Shown: in pieces, positions 33,873 to 41,518 of the stretch
How positions within the stretch are numbered: position 1 is the first letter of the stretch
Layout of the letters: every line of letters starts with the position of its first letter
NCBI GenBank assembly: GCA_934561555.1
Contig: CAKTGQ010000013.1
Coordinates: 1-64,000 of the forward strand
Direction: 5' to 3'
Origin: an uncultured Faecalibacterium sp.
GTDB lineage: Bacteria; Bacillota; Clostridia; Oscillospirales; Ruminococcaceae
DNA length: 64,000 nucleotides
The notes under the pieces: model-generated
Database searches by the model: none
Told to the model about the DNA's origin: nothing
Seen by the model: the letters and a program-made list of their open reading frames with translations, nothing else
Position numbers and translations under genes: made by a program

Positions 33873-34630
33873 GCGAAGGGCTCAACCTCCTTCACGCCGG
33901 ACAAAGCTCCCAGCACACTGGCCGGGAAGCCGCCGACATCCTTCTGATATTCATACACCGCCGTATTGTACTGCAAGGTGCCAATGATGGTAGCTGCGCT
34001 GTTGAACTGGCCGTACTGCCCCTGCACCGCGCCCATCTTCATGGGGTCGGCGGCCTGCTCCTGCAATTTTGCATACAGCTGGTCGATGGCAGTGCCCAGT
34101 GCCTGGTCGGCCTGATACAGCGCGTGCATCGTGCTGCCCTGATAATAGGGCAGCGAGGTCAGCGTCTGGCTTTTGCCGCCGTTCTGCACCGCCTGCAGAC
34201 AAGCGGTGAAATCGCTCAGTGCCGTCTGTGCAGCCAGCACCTCGGCGCTGTCTGCGCCAAGGGTGTTGGAGGCGGTGGTAAGGATATTCGCCGCCGTGTT
34301 CTCCCGGGTGGTCAGTTCCTCGCTCAGGTTATAGCCGTTGTCGGCGGCGACCCCTGCGGTGAACCACTGGCGAGCGGCGTTGTACTTGCTGCGCAGCTTG
34401 GCGCTGCCAAAGCCGAAAAAGGCAGCCAGCATCACCACTACGCTCAAGGCCAGCGCCGCCGCCCGGGTGGAAAGCGCCGCGGGCAGCTTTGCTTCCAGTG
34501 CGGCCAGCTTCTGCTGGCGGGGCGTCAGCCTTACGGTCTGCTCCGGTTTTGCCTTTTCGCGGTAGCTGCCCGCGTCAAAGCCGCCGGGAGCGGTTTGTTT
34601 GTTGTTCTGAGAAAAATCAGCGTTTGCCAT
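33869..34630 (-). CDS. LemA-like membrane protein
   Basis: This encodes 253 residues: a polar N-terminal region, one transmembrane helix at about 53-75, then a long alpha-helical extracytoplasmic region. The arrangement after the helix (Ala-Arg-Gln-Trp-Phe segment, Leu-x-x-Arg-Glu-Asn-Thr-Ala-Ala) resembles LemA proteins. A LemA gene paired with a TPM gene is a common arrangement, which supports the call. It directly follows the TelA-like gene (1-bp gap) and overlaps the TPM gene by 4 bp. Confidence 0.72.
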   Translation of the reverse strand: MANADFSQNNKQTAPGGFDAGSYREKAKPEQTVRLTPRQQKLAALEAKLPAALSTRAAALALSVVVMLAAFFGFGSAKLRSKYNAARQWFTAGVAADNGYNLSEELTTRENTAANILTTASNTLGADSAEVLAAQTALSDFTACLQAVQNGGKSQTLTSLPYYQGSTMHALYQADQALGTAIDQLYAKLQEQAADPMKMGAVQGQYGQFNSAATIIGTLQYNTAVYEYQKDVGGFPASVLGALSGVKEVEPFA

Positions 34631-34631
34631 T

Positions 34632-35783
34632 TCAGCTCCGGATCTCCATCATTTTGGTTTTCAGCTCGTCCTCGATGCGGGTCAGCTCCTGCTCGGCGGC
34701 GGCGCGCTTTGCGCGGCCCTCGCTCTGGATCTTGTTCAGCTCGTCCAGCGTCTCGATCAGGCTCTTGTTGGTCTGCTGCAGGGTCTCGATATCCACGATG
34801 CCGCGCTGGCTCTCCTTGGCGGTCTCGATGGTGCCCAGCTTCAGCGCCTCGGCGTTCTTCTTCAGCAGGTCGTTGGTCATGTTGGTCACGGCACGCTCGG
34901 CCTGCATGGCCTGCTGGCTGTGTGCCAGACCCAGTGCCAGCACCATCTGGTTCTTCCACAGGGGGATGGTGTTCACGATGGTGGACTGGATCTTTTCTGC
35001 CATCATGGTGTTGTTGTTTTGCAGCAGACGGATCTGGGGGCCCATCTGCAGGCTGATGTTGCGGGTCAGTTCCAGATCGTACAGTTTTTTCTCAAAGCGC
35101 TCGCACTGGTCGGCAAGGTCGCGGGCGGCCTGTGCGTCCTCCGGCAGACCGGAAGCCTTGGCCTTGTCCATAGCCTGCTGCAATTCGTTGGCACGCACAT
35201 CCGCCAGCTTTTTCTTGCCGGCAAGGATATACATGCTCAGCTCCTTGAAGTAGGCCATGTTCAGCTCGTACATCTTGTCCAGCATGGCGATATCCTTGAG
35301 CAGCTGCACCTGATGGGCTTCCAGCATGGACTGGATCTTTTCCACGTTGGTCTCGGTCTTGTCGTACTTGGTCTTGAGGGCATCCAGCTGGCTGGTCTTT
35401 TTCTTGAAGAAGCCCATGATGCCCTTCTGCTGCTCCTCGTTGGCGTCAAAGCTCTTCAGCTCGCCGATGAGGTCGGTGATCATATCGCCCACCTCGCCCA
35501 GATCCTTGGTGGACACCTTGGAGAGGGCAGCTTCGGAGAAATCGCCGATCTTCTTCTGGCAGGCAGAGCCGTATTGCAGCACCTGCTGGCTATTGGTGAT
35601 GTCGATTTTCTGGGCAAACTGATCCACCATGGCCTGCTCCTCGGGGCTCAGCTTCACCTGTGCTTCCGGGGCGGGAGCTGCGGCGGGCTTTTCCTCCTGC
35701 GGCACAGCGGCGGGGGTGGGGTCTAGCGTCAGGGTGGGCACTGCGGGGGCATCCAGATCAAAATTCAGGGTATTGTCAGCCAT
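34632..35783 (-). CDS. TelA/KlaA-family toxic anion resistance protein
   Basis: This encodes 383 residues and is almost entirely alpha-helical. A Pro/Ala-rich N-terminal 45 residues precede the TelA domain, whose pattern includes Leu-Asp-x-Met-Tyr-Glu-x-Asn and Gln-x-Tyr-x-x-x-Leu-type helices and a late Lys-Asn-Gln-Met-Val-Leu-Ala-Leu segment. TelA proteins were named for tellurite resistance on plasmids, but chromosomal copies (such as YaaN next to XpaC in Bacillus) have poorly known envelope roles. It follows the XpaC-like gene by 43 bp. Confidence 0.9.
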   Translation of the reverse strand: MADNTLNFDLDAPAVPTLTLDPTPAAVPQEEKPAAAPAPEAQVKLSPEEQAMVDQFAQKIDITNSQQVLQYGSACQKKIGDFSEAALSKVSTKDLGEVGDMITDLIGELKSFDANEEQQKGIMGFFKKKTSQLDALKTKYDKTETNVEKIQSMLEAHQVQLLKDIAMLDKMYELNMAYFKELSMYILAGKKKLADVRANELQQAMDKAKASGLPEDAQAARDLADQCERFEKKLYDLELTRNISLQMGPQIRLLQNNNTMMAEKIQSTIVNTIPLWKNQMVLALGLAHSQQAMQAERAVTNMTNDLLKKNAEALKLGTIETAKESQRGIVDIETLQQTNKSLIETLDELNKIQSEGRAKRAAAEQELTRIEDELKTKMMEIRS

Positions 35784-35826
35784 AAGTGATTCCTTCCTTT
35801 CAAAATCCCGAGGGGATATTCTGATT

Positions 35827-36456
35827 TTACTTGCTCAGACCCTGCCCCTTGAGCATATTCTGCAAGACGGTCAGGTCTGCGGACAGGTCCATGCTCTCTG
35901 CCGCATACAGGGCATCCAGCTGGTTTTCAAAGGCGGTGGCAATCGAAGCGGCGTTGTGCTCCACCTCGGCGCGGATGGCGGCGGCGTTCTCGCCCCGCAC
36001 ACCCTGCTTTGCAAGCTTTGCATACTGCTGCAAAACGTTTACGGCATCCGGCAGGTAGTAGTTGGCAAACCGGCGCACCTGCTTTGCCTTGGCGGGGTTT
36101 GCTTCCACCGCTTCCACGATGGAGCGTCCTGCCTTTTCCATGCGGGTCATAGCGGCGGACAGCTGCGGGTCGGGCAACGCCTCGTTCAGCGCGTGCAGGG
36201 TGTCCAGCTTTTGCTGGATGTCAGTCAGCATCTGGTCCACATCCTCCACACCGGTGTGGAAGGGCACCTCGTGCTCCACCACCCGGGGCGGGCAGGTCTT
36301 TTGTGCCACGCCAAAGGCCACGGCGGCACCGCCCAGCGCCACCAGCAGCGCCCATAATTTGTATACCGGCAGCACCGCGCACAGCACCACGAACACCAGC
36401 GCCATTGCGTAAAAAGGCAGCACGCTGGGTTTTTGGGTGCGGATGATCTTGCTCAT
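35827..36456 (-). CDS. XpaC-like membrane protein
   Basis: This encodes 209 residues from the ATG at 36456 (GGAG 8 nt upstream); an in-frame ATG 6 nt earlier is too close to the ribosome site. Two N-terminal transmembrane helices (about 12-50) are followed by a long helical cytoplasmic domain. Immediate association with a TelA gene is the Bacillus xpaC-yaaN arrangement, and the protein has the XpaC layout. The family name refers to hydrolysis of a chromogenic phosphate; the native role is not known. It is the first gene of the XpaC-TelA-LemA-TPM operon. Confidence 0.78.
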   Translation of the reverse strand: MSKIIRTQKPSVLPFYAMALVFVVLCAVLPVYKLWALLVALGGAAVAFGVAQKTCPPRVVEHEVPFHTGVEDVDQMLTDIQQKLDTLHALNEALPDPQLSAAMTRMEKAGRSIVEAVEANPAKAKQVRRFANYYLPDAVNVLQQYAKLAKQGVRGENAAAIRAEVEHNAASIATAFENQLDALYAAESMDLSADLTVLQNMLKGQGLSK

Positions 36457-36559
36457 GGTCATTTCTCCTTGTCCGGGGCAGTGCGCCCCTTATGATATCC
36501 ATAATACAACGTCCGCAAAAAAACGCAAGTATCCCGCAAAAGAATTTACAGCCTTGTCA

Positions 36560-37048
36560 TCATTTTACGATCCAGTCTGCCAGCGCAGCGCCCCAAAGCG
36601 CTTCCAGTCGGGCGGGGCTGCAGGCGGCGTTGGCGGGGCTTGTGCTGGGCAAGCGGACAGCCGGGATGCCGGTAAGCGGCTGCTGATATTTTGTATAGAT
36701 ACGGTAAGCTGTGGCGCCGTTGCAGAACACCGCTCGGATGGGTGCCTTGCGCAGCAGCCCGGCGATATCGTTGGGCACCACATCCTTGATAGAGGCATCC
36801 GATGCACCGGTAATGGTGCAGCTTTCCAGCGTATCCCACAGCGCCAGCCCGTGGCGCAAAAGCAGCTGCTTTTTGGCGGCGATATCCTCCCGCGCGGGCA
36901 GCGGCTCCCCGGTCAGTGCCGCCAGCAGCGGCCAGAACCGGTTTTGCGGGTGGCCGTAATAAAAGGCCATCTCCCGGCTTTTGGGGCTGGGCCATGTGCC
37001 TAAAATCAGCGCCCGGCTGCGGTCATCGTACACCGGCGCAAAGCTCAT
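36560..37048 (-). CDS. DNA-deoxyinosine (hypoxanthine) glycosylase
   Basis: This encodes 162 residues of the uracil-DNA glycosylase superfamily, family 6 type. The N-terminal Gly-Thr-Trp-Pro-Ser-Pro-Lys-Ser motif, followed by Tyr-Tyr-Gly-His-Pro-Gln-Asn-Arg-Phe-Trp, is the signature. The C-terminal Leu-Pro-Ser-Thr-Ser-Pro-Ala-Asn is the second. The enzyme removes hypoxanthine from deaminated adenine in DNA. Its ATG overlaps the stop of the HAD gene, so the two are expressed together. Confidence 0.9.
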   Translation of the reverse strand: MSFAPVYDDRSRALILGTWPSPKSREMAFYYGHPQNRFWPLLAALTGEPLPAREDIAAKKQLLLRHGLALWDTLESCTITGASDASIKDVVPNDIAGLLRKAPIRAVFCNGATAYRIYTKYQQPLTGIPAVRLPSTSPANAACSPARLEALWGAALADWIVK

Positions 37049-37938
37049 AAGCTGCCGCCTGCGCTTTCAATATTGCCCCATGCAGAGCCAAGATCTTTGC
37101 CGGAGGGCTCCGCGCGGGGGCCGTTGAACCACAGCTCCTCGATCAGCGCCGCCACGCCGTCCTCCCGCACGTCCCCGATGATCCGGTCGGCAGCGGCCTT
37201 GGCGTCCGGGGTGCCGTTTGCCATGCAGGCGCTCAGGCCTGCGACTTTCAGCATCCCCACATCGTTGGCAGAATCGCCCACAGCCACGGCGTCCGCCAGC
37301 GTAAGCCCCATCTGCGCACACAAGTCGGCAAGCCCTACGCCCTTATCCATGCCGCCGCGCACGATATCATAGTAGCAGTAGCCGTCCGCGTTCTGCGCGC
37401 CCACCTGCATCCAGTGCAGGCCAAGGTAGCCGTATTTTTCGTGGAAGCGCTCCACCTCCTGCGGCGGCATGGCAGCAAAGGCGGCGTGGGGCATATCCAC
37501 TAAATGCCTGTCCTGATCCTCGCCGTCCACGCAATCCAGCCCGGGGCTGTTCATCATCTGATAACCGGTGTGCAGATACTCGTACTCGCAGTAGGCGTAA
37601 TAGGCATCCCGGAAGTTGAATTGCAGCGGGTAGTTATAATCCTCGCAGAAATCCACCAGCACATACATTTCCTCGCTGGTAAGCGGATGCTCGGCTATCA
37701 CGTTGCCCTGCCTGTCCACCACACAGGCACCGTTGCAGGTGATGGCGTAGTCGTACCGGATGCCACCCAGCTGGTTTTTATCCCGGATGCCCGGGTAGGA
37801 GCGGCCGGTGCTGAGCACGAATTTGCCCCCGGCGGCCTGCAGCTTTTTCACCGCCTTTACCACCGCCGGGCGGGGCTTTGCTTCTCCAAAGGGCATCAGC
37901 GTGTTGTCGTAATCGCTTGCCAGAATCTTATATTGCAT
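37045..37938 (-). CDS. Cof-type HAD hydrolase
   Basis: This encodes 297 residues from the ATG at 37938 with AGGAG 8 nt upstream; the frame from 37980 lacks a site. HAD motif I is Asp-Tyr-Asp-Asn-Thr-Leu, motif II is Leu-Ser-Thr-Gly-Arg, and motif IV is Val-Gly-Asp-Ser-Ala-Asn-Asp. The large C2-type cap places it in the Cof family of sugar or cofactor phosphate phosphatases. The substrate cannot be read from sequence. It overlaps the DNA glycosylase gene downstream; a house-cleaning role for damaged nucleotides or sugars is only a possibility. Confidence 0.9.
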   Translation of the reverse strand: MQYKILASDYDNTLMPFGEAKPRPAVVKAVKKLQAAGGKFVLSTGRSYPGIRDKNQLGGIRYDYAITCNGACVVDRQGNVIAEHPLTSEEMYVLVDFCEDYNYPLQFNFRDAYYAYCEYEYLHTGYQMMNSPGLDCVDGEDQDRHLVDMPHAAFAAMPPQEVERFHEKYGYLGLHWMQVGAQNADGYCYYDIVRGGMDKGVGLADLCAQMGLTLADAVAVGDSANDVGMLKVAGLSACMANGTPDAKAAADRIIGDVREDGVAALIEELWFNGPRAEPSGKDLGSAWGNIESAGGSL

Positions 37939-38017
37939 GGTCATCTCTCCTGTGCGCATCGTTTTCTCCCAGTATAACACATTTCAAAGTCCAGCGGGAG
38001 AGGGGGAAAAGAAAAAT

Positions 38018-38053
38018 GGGACACCGGAGCGTCCTCAGACGCTCCGGTGTCCC
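38018..38053 (-). terminator. Terminator of the metal exporter gene
   Basis: A perfect 16-bp stem with arms GGGACACCGGAGCGTC and GACGCTCCGGTGTCCC lies 23 bp past the stop. It is nearly the same stem as at 29681-29729. Confidence 0.85.
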
Positions 38054-38075
38054 GAAGTCCAAAATAATTTTATCT

Positions 38076-38963
38076 TCAGGCAAACACCGCCACGACTATC
38101 TGCATGGCTACGCCTACAAAGGCACCGGCGGCCCATGTCAGGCCGGTGATGAAGAGGTTCTGCTTCCACGAGGGATTAGCGCGCCACAGCACCGCCAAGC
38201 CCACACCCGCACCGGTGCACAGACCCGCCACAAGGCTGGAAAAGCGCAGTGCACCCTCCACATACAGCTGGGTCAGCAGCACACTGGCGGCGCAGTTGGG
38301 GATCAGCCCCACCAGAGCTGCCACCACCGGCTGGAAGAAGCCCATGCCGCCCAGCACTTCAGCGAACACGTCCTCGCCCACGCCTTCCACGATCATGCCG
38401 AACACCAGACCGAAAACAAAGATGAACACAAAGATCTCCAGCGTGTGGCGCAGCGCCGCCTGCCAGATGGGCTTTTCGTTGCCCTCGGCATCGCTGTGCT
38501 CCTCGTGGCAGTCCACCTCGTCCGCATGGCCGGTGTAGCCGCCCCGCAGCCCCTTGGGCAGCACGCCCCGCAGGACAAAATCCAGCACAAAGCCCACCAC
38601 GATGGCGTACAACACCTTGATGACCATCAGGACAGCCAGCTTATCCCAGTAGGCGGGCATGGACACCAGCAGCGGGATAGCCTCGTCACTGGTGGCAAGG
38701 TACACTGCCATCAGCGTGCCCAGCGTAATGACCCGGGAGGCGTAGAAGTTAGACGCAATGGCCGAGAAACCGCACTGCGGCACACAGCCCAGTACCGCGC
38801 CCGGCACAGCACCCCAGCGCCCGCCGCCCGCCAGCAGCGCCTCAATGCGCTCGCCGTGGCGGTGCTCGATATACTCGATCAGCAGGTAGGCCAAAAACAG
38901 AAAGGGCAGCATCTTGGCAGTATCCACCAGCGTTTCGCCCAGAACATCCAGAAACAGTTCCAT
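38076..38963 (-). CDS. ArsP_2-type putative metal exporter
   Basis: This encodes 295 residues from the ATG at 38963 (GGAG 9 nt upstream); an in-frame TTG 15 nt earlier overlaps that site. It has about nine hydrophobic helices in two halves, with a His/Asp/Glu-rich cytoplasmic loop around residues 145-165 that could bind metal. Each half carries a Pro-Asn/Gln-Cys motif (Pro-Gln-Cys-Gly-Phe-Ser and Pro-Asn-Cys-Ala-Ala-Ser). This is the PF11449-like family annotated as a heavy-metal exporter or putative manganese transporter. Unusual TTGCAA repeats lie in its promoter. Confidence 0.85.
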   Translation of the reverse strand: MELFLDVLGETLVDTAKMLPFLFLAYLLIEYIEHRHGERIEALLAGGGRWGAVPGAVLGCVPQCGFSAIASNFYASRVITLGTLMAVYLATSDEAIPLLVSMPAYWDKLAVLMVIKVLYAIVVGFVLDFVLRGVLPKGLRGGYTGHADEVDCHEEHSDAEGNEKPIWQAALRHTLEIFVFIFVFGLVFGMIVEGVGEDVFAEVLGGMGFFQPVVAALVGLIPNCAASVLLTQLYVEGALRFSSLVAGLCTGAGVGLAVLWRANPSWKQNLFITGLTWAAGAFVGVAMQIVVAVFA

Positions 38964-39017
38964 AAATAATCGCTCCAAAGACCCGCAGGGGGTCGTCTCT
39001 CAACAATTCGCAATCAG

Positions 39018-39092
39018 TTTGCATTTTCGCGCAAGGAAGATTATACACGATATGCTTCCCAATTGCAATACCAAATTGCAAATTAGTTGCAA
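39018..39092 (-). promoter_or_regulatory. Metal exporter promoter with TTGCAA repeats
   Basis: On the minus strand a TTGCAA -35 box (39063-39068) and a perfect TATAAT -10 box (39040-39045) are 17 bp apart. The palindromic hexamer TTGCAA recurs at 39076-39081 and 39087-39092, and TTTGCA-like matches lie near 39018. The array overlaps and extends upstream of the -35 box, as expected for a metal-sensing regulator; the regulator is unknown. Confidence 0.6.
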
Positions 39093-39154
39093 TTTTATGT
39101 TATGGAACGTTGCAGCGTGCAAAAAAAACAATTTCAAATGGTCTCCGCGTCTTA

Positions 39155-39330
39155 CGGGTTGCGGCAGCCTCTCTCCTCGCCCTCTCAGTCACCTGCGGTG
39201 ACAGCTCTCCCAAAGGGAGAGCCAAGAGCACTGCCGGAAGCTTTCTCATTGTTCTTAAAACTTCAGCGACAAGCCTTAGACCTTGGCTCTCCCTTTGGGA
39301 GAGCTGGCGCGGGAGCGCCTGAGAGGGTTC
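39155..39330. repeat. Bipartite palindromic repeats upstream of the metal exporter gene
   Basis: The gap 39093-39561 holds no gene. It contains two units facing each other. The left unit, on the minus strand, is GGCTCTCCCTTTGGGAGAG, CTGTC, ACC/GGT stem and GACTGAGAGGG. The right unit is GGCTCTCCCTTTGGGAGAG, CTGGC, GCGGGAGCGC and CTGAGAGGG. Element E and a terminator follow. Confidence 0.6.
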
Positions 39331-39428
39331 GCTCCCCCAAGGGGGAGCGAGCGCGCACGCCCACAGCGCCGCGCTTTCGCAGAAAGCGGCGCTGCAACTG
39401 CCGTTTTTCTCCACGCCCCCCACCTGTG

Positions 39429-39469
39429 AAAAAGGGGTTCTGAAAAGCCCGCAGGCTTTTCAGAACCCC
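39429..39469 (-). terminator. Terminator of mnmA-tcdA
   Basis: A 16-bp stem with arms GGGGTTCTGAAAAGCC and GGCTTTTCAGAACCCC continues into A/T on the minus strand. It sits directly after element E, copy 3. Confidence 0.85.
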
Positions 39470-39470
39470 A

Positions 39471-39533
39471 AAATTTCAAATAATTCTTCCGCTGAATATG
39501 CGCAGAGCAACGCGGAGCGCATTCCAAATCGTC
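39471..39533 (-). repeat. 3' structured element E, copy 3 (after tcdA)
   Basis: On the minus strand: GGGACGATTTGGAATGCGC, loop, GCGCATATTCAGCGGAAG, AT-rich tail, then the terminator. It begins 28 nt after the tcdA stop. Confidence 0.65.
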
Positions 39534-39561
39534 CCACGCAGCAAGGAAGCTGCGGTCTGCT

Positions 39562-40332
39562 TTACCCCTTCAGCGGTACAAAGCCCACAAGGTCTTTGAC
39601 CACCTCGCCGCCGATGATCAGACCGGCTACCGAAGGCACAAAGGCGTTGGAGCCCGGCACAGTGCGCCGTGCAGTGCACTTGCGCTGGGTGCCCGGGGGA
39701 CAGATGCAGTGGTACTTGCAGCTGATGGAGTCGTCCTCGATGGGGGTCATGGCAGGCTCCTTGGAGTAGACCACCTTCAGGTGCTTGATCTTGCGCTTGC
39801 GGCACTCGATACGCATCACCTTGGCAAGCGGGCAGACCGAGGTCTTGTAGATGTCAGTCACCTCAAATCGGGTGGGGTCCATCTTGTTGCCTGCGCCCAT
39901 GGAGCAGATGATGGGGGTGCCCGCCTCCTTGCACTTCATCACCAGTGCCAGCTTGCCGGTAACGGTGTCGATGGCGTCCACCACATAGTCGTACTGGGTA
40001 AAATCGAAGTCGTCCTGCGTCTCCGGGCCAAAGAAGCACCGGTGGGTGGTCACCTTGATGTTGGGGTCGATATCGTGGATGCGCTGTTCCGCTACATCCA
40101 CCTTATACTGTCCCACCGTGCTGCGGGTGGCGATGATCTGACGGTTGAGGTTGGTCAGGCAGACCTTATCGTCGTCGATCAGATCCAGTGCGCCCACGCC
40201 GCTGCGTGCCAGCGCCTCCACCGTGTAGCCGCCCACGCCGCCGATGCCAAACACTGCCACCCGGGCATGGTGCAGCTTTTCCATAGCCTCTGCACCCAGC
40301 AGCAGCTGGGTGCGGGAATACTGATCCTGCAT
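39562..40332 (-). CDS. tcdA: tRNA threonylcarbamoyladenosine dehydratase
   Basis: This encodes 256 residues of the ThiF/E1 superfamily, TcdA (CsdL/YgdL) branch. The nucleotide-binding Gly-Ile-Gly-Gly-Val-Gly-Gly and the metal/substrate segment Asn-Leu-Asn-Arg-Gln are present. A Cys-x-Cys-Pro-Pro-Gly-Thr region lies late in the protein. TcdA cyclises t6A at position 37 of ANN-decoding tRNAs. It follows mnmA by 10 bp, with AAGGAG in the gap, forming a two-gene tRNA modification unit. Confidence 0.93.
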   Translation of the reverse strand: MQDQYSRTQLLLGAEAMEKLHHARVAVFGIGGVGGYTVEALARSGVGALDLIDDDKVCLTNLNRQIIATRSTVGQYKVDVAEQRIHDIDPNIKVTTHRCFFGPETQDDFDFTQYDYVVDAIDTVTGKLALVMKCKEAGTPIICSMGAGNKMDPTRFEVTDIYKTSVCPLAKVMRIECRKRKIKHLKVVYSKEPAMTPIEDDSISCKYHCICPPGTQRKCTARRTVPGSNAFVPSVAGLIIGGEVVKDLVGFVPLKG

Positions 40333-40342
40333 TTTGTTCTCC

Positions 40343-41446
40343 TTACTTTTCTACGCGGGTGATGGTGCCGCCGCCCAGCACCACATCGCCCTGATACAGC
40401 ACGGCAGCCTGCCCCGGGGTGGGGGCACGCTGGGGCTGGTCAAATTCCAGCCGGAAGCCGTTTTCTGCGGGGTAAACGGTGGCCTGCTGCTCGGCCTGAT
40501 GATACCGGGTGCGGGCGGTGACCCGCAGCGGCCCGGTCAGTTCCGGGATAGCGATCCAGTTCACATCCTCTGCGTAGACGATGCGATCAAACAGTTCGCT
40601 TTCCGGCCCGACGGTGACGGTATTGGCCTGCATATCCTTGCCGCAGACGTACACCGGCGCACCCAGCGCGAGCCCAAGCCCCTTGCGCTGCCCCAGCGTG
40701 TAGCGCACCGCGCCGCTGTGGGTGCCCACCACCTTGCCGCTCTGATCCAGAAAATCTCCGGCGGGGTAGTGCTTGCCGGTAAACTGCTCCATAAAGCTGG
40801 CATAATCGCCGTCCGGCACAAAGCAGATATCCTGACTGTCGTGCTTTTGGGCGTTGATAAAGCTGTGCTCCTGCGCGATCTTTCGCACCTCAGTCTTGTG
40901 CAGTGCACCCAGCGGCAGACGGATATGCGCCAGCTGCTCCTGTGTGAGGTTGTACAGCACATAGCTCTGGTCCTTGCCCTCGTCCAGGCCCTTTTTCAGC
41001 AGCCAGCGGCCGGTGGCTGCGTCCTGTTCCACCCGGGCGTAGTGGCCGGTAACCACATACTCCATGCCGTGTTCCTCCGCCCAGTCCAGCAGGTGGCGGA
41101 ACTTCATATATTTATTGCAGTCGATACAGGGGTTGGGGGTGCCGCCTGCCTCGTAGACGCGGATAAATTTTTCAATGATCTGCGCCCGGAAGTCGGCGGT
41201 GAAATCCAGCACCTGATACGGCATATCCAGCGCAAAGGCCACCTCGGCGGCGTCCTCGATATCCTTTTCCGAGCAGCAGGTCTGGTAGCCGGACTGTCCC
41301 AGCATTTCGTTGTGGGTAAGCCGCATGGTGATGCCGGTGCAGTCGTAGCCCGCCTGCTGCATCAGGCAGGCCGCCACCGAGCTGTCCACGCCGCCGCTCA
41401 TAGCAATGAGGGCGCGGGGACGGTTTGCAGGGTTCTGAGTGGTCAT
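40343..41446 (-). CDS. mnmA: tRNA 2-thiouridylase MnmA
   Basis: This encodes 367 residues. The PP-loop Ser-Gly-Gly-Val-Asp-Ser-Ser near residue 17 adenylates U34. The first catalytic Cys lies in Asn-Pro-Cys-Ile-x-Cys-Asn and the second in Ile-Cys-Phe-Val-Pro. It inserts sulfur at position 2 of U34 in tRNA-Glu, tRNA-Lys and tRNA-Gln. It has its own promoter overlapping the end of cca, with a perfect dyad over the -10 box. It is followed by tcdA. Confidence 0.95.
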   Translation of the reverse strand: MTTQNPANRPRALIAMSGGVDSSVAACLMQQAGYDCTGITMRLTHNEMLGQSGYQTCCSEKDIEDAAEVAFALDMPYQVLDFTADFRAQIIEKFIRVYEAGGTPNPCIDCNKYMKFRHLLDWAEEHGMEYVVTGHYARVEQDAATGRWLLKKGLDEGKDQSYVLYNLTQEQLAHIRLPLGALHKTEVRKIAQEHSFINAQKHDSQDICFVPDGDYASFMEQFTGKHYPAGDFLDQSGKVVGTHSGAVRYTLGQRKGLGLALGAPVYVCGKDMQANTVTVGPESELFDRIVYAEDVNWIAIPELTGPLRVTARTRYHQAEQQATVYPAENGFRLEFDQPQRAPTPGQAAVLYQGDVVLGGGTITRVEK

Positions 41447-41481
41447 AGATTCTCCTTTTATGGGTTCAACATACTAAAGCA

Positions 41482-41518
41482 GTAGTATAATACTACCGCA
41501 GCATAAACCGCTTGTCAA
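41482..41518 (-). promoter_or_regulatory. mnmA promoter with palindromic operator
   Basis: On the minus strand, perfect TTGACA (41513-41518) and TAGTAT (41490-41495) boxes are 17 bp apart. GTAGTATAATACTAC at 41482-41496 is a perfect dyad about one central A, covering the -10 box. A repressor is implied but none is encoded nearby. Confidence 0.65.
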
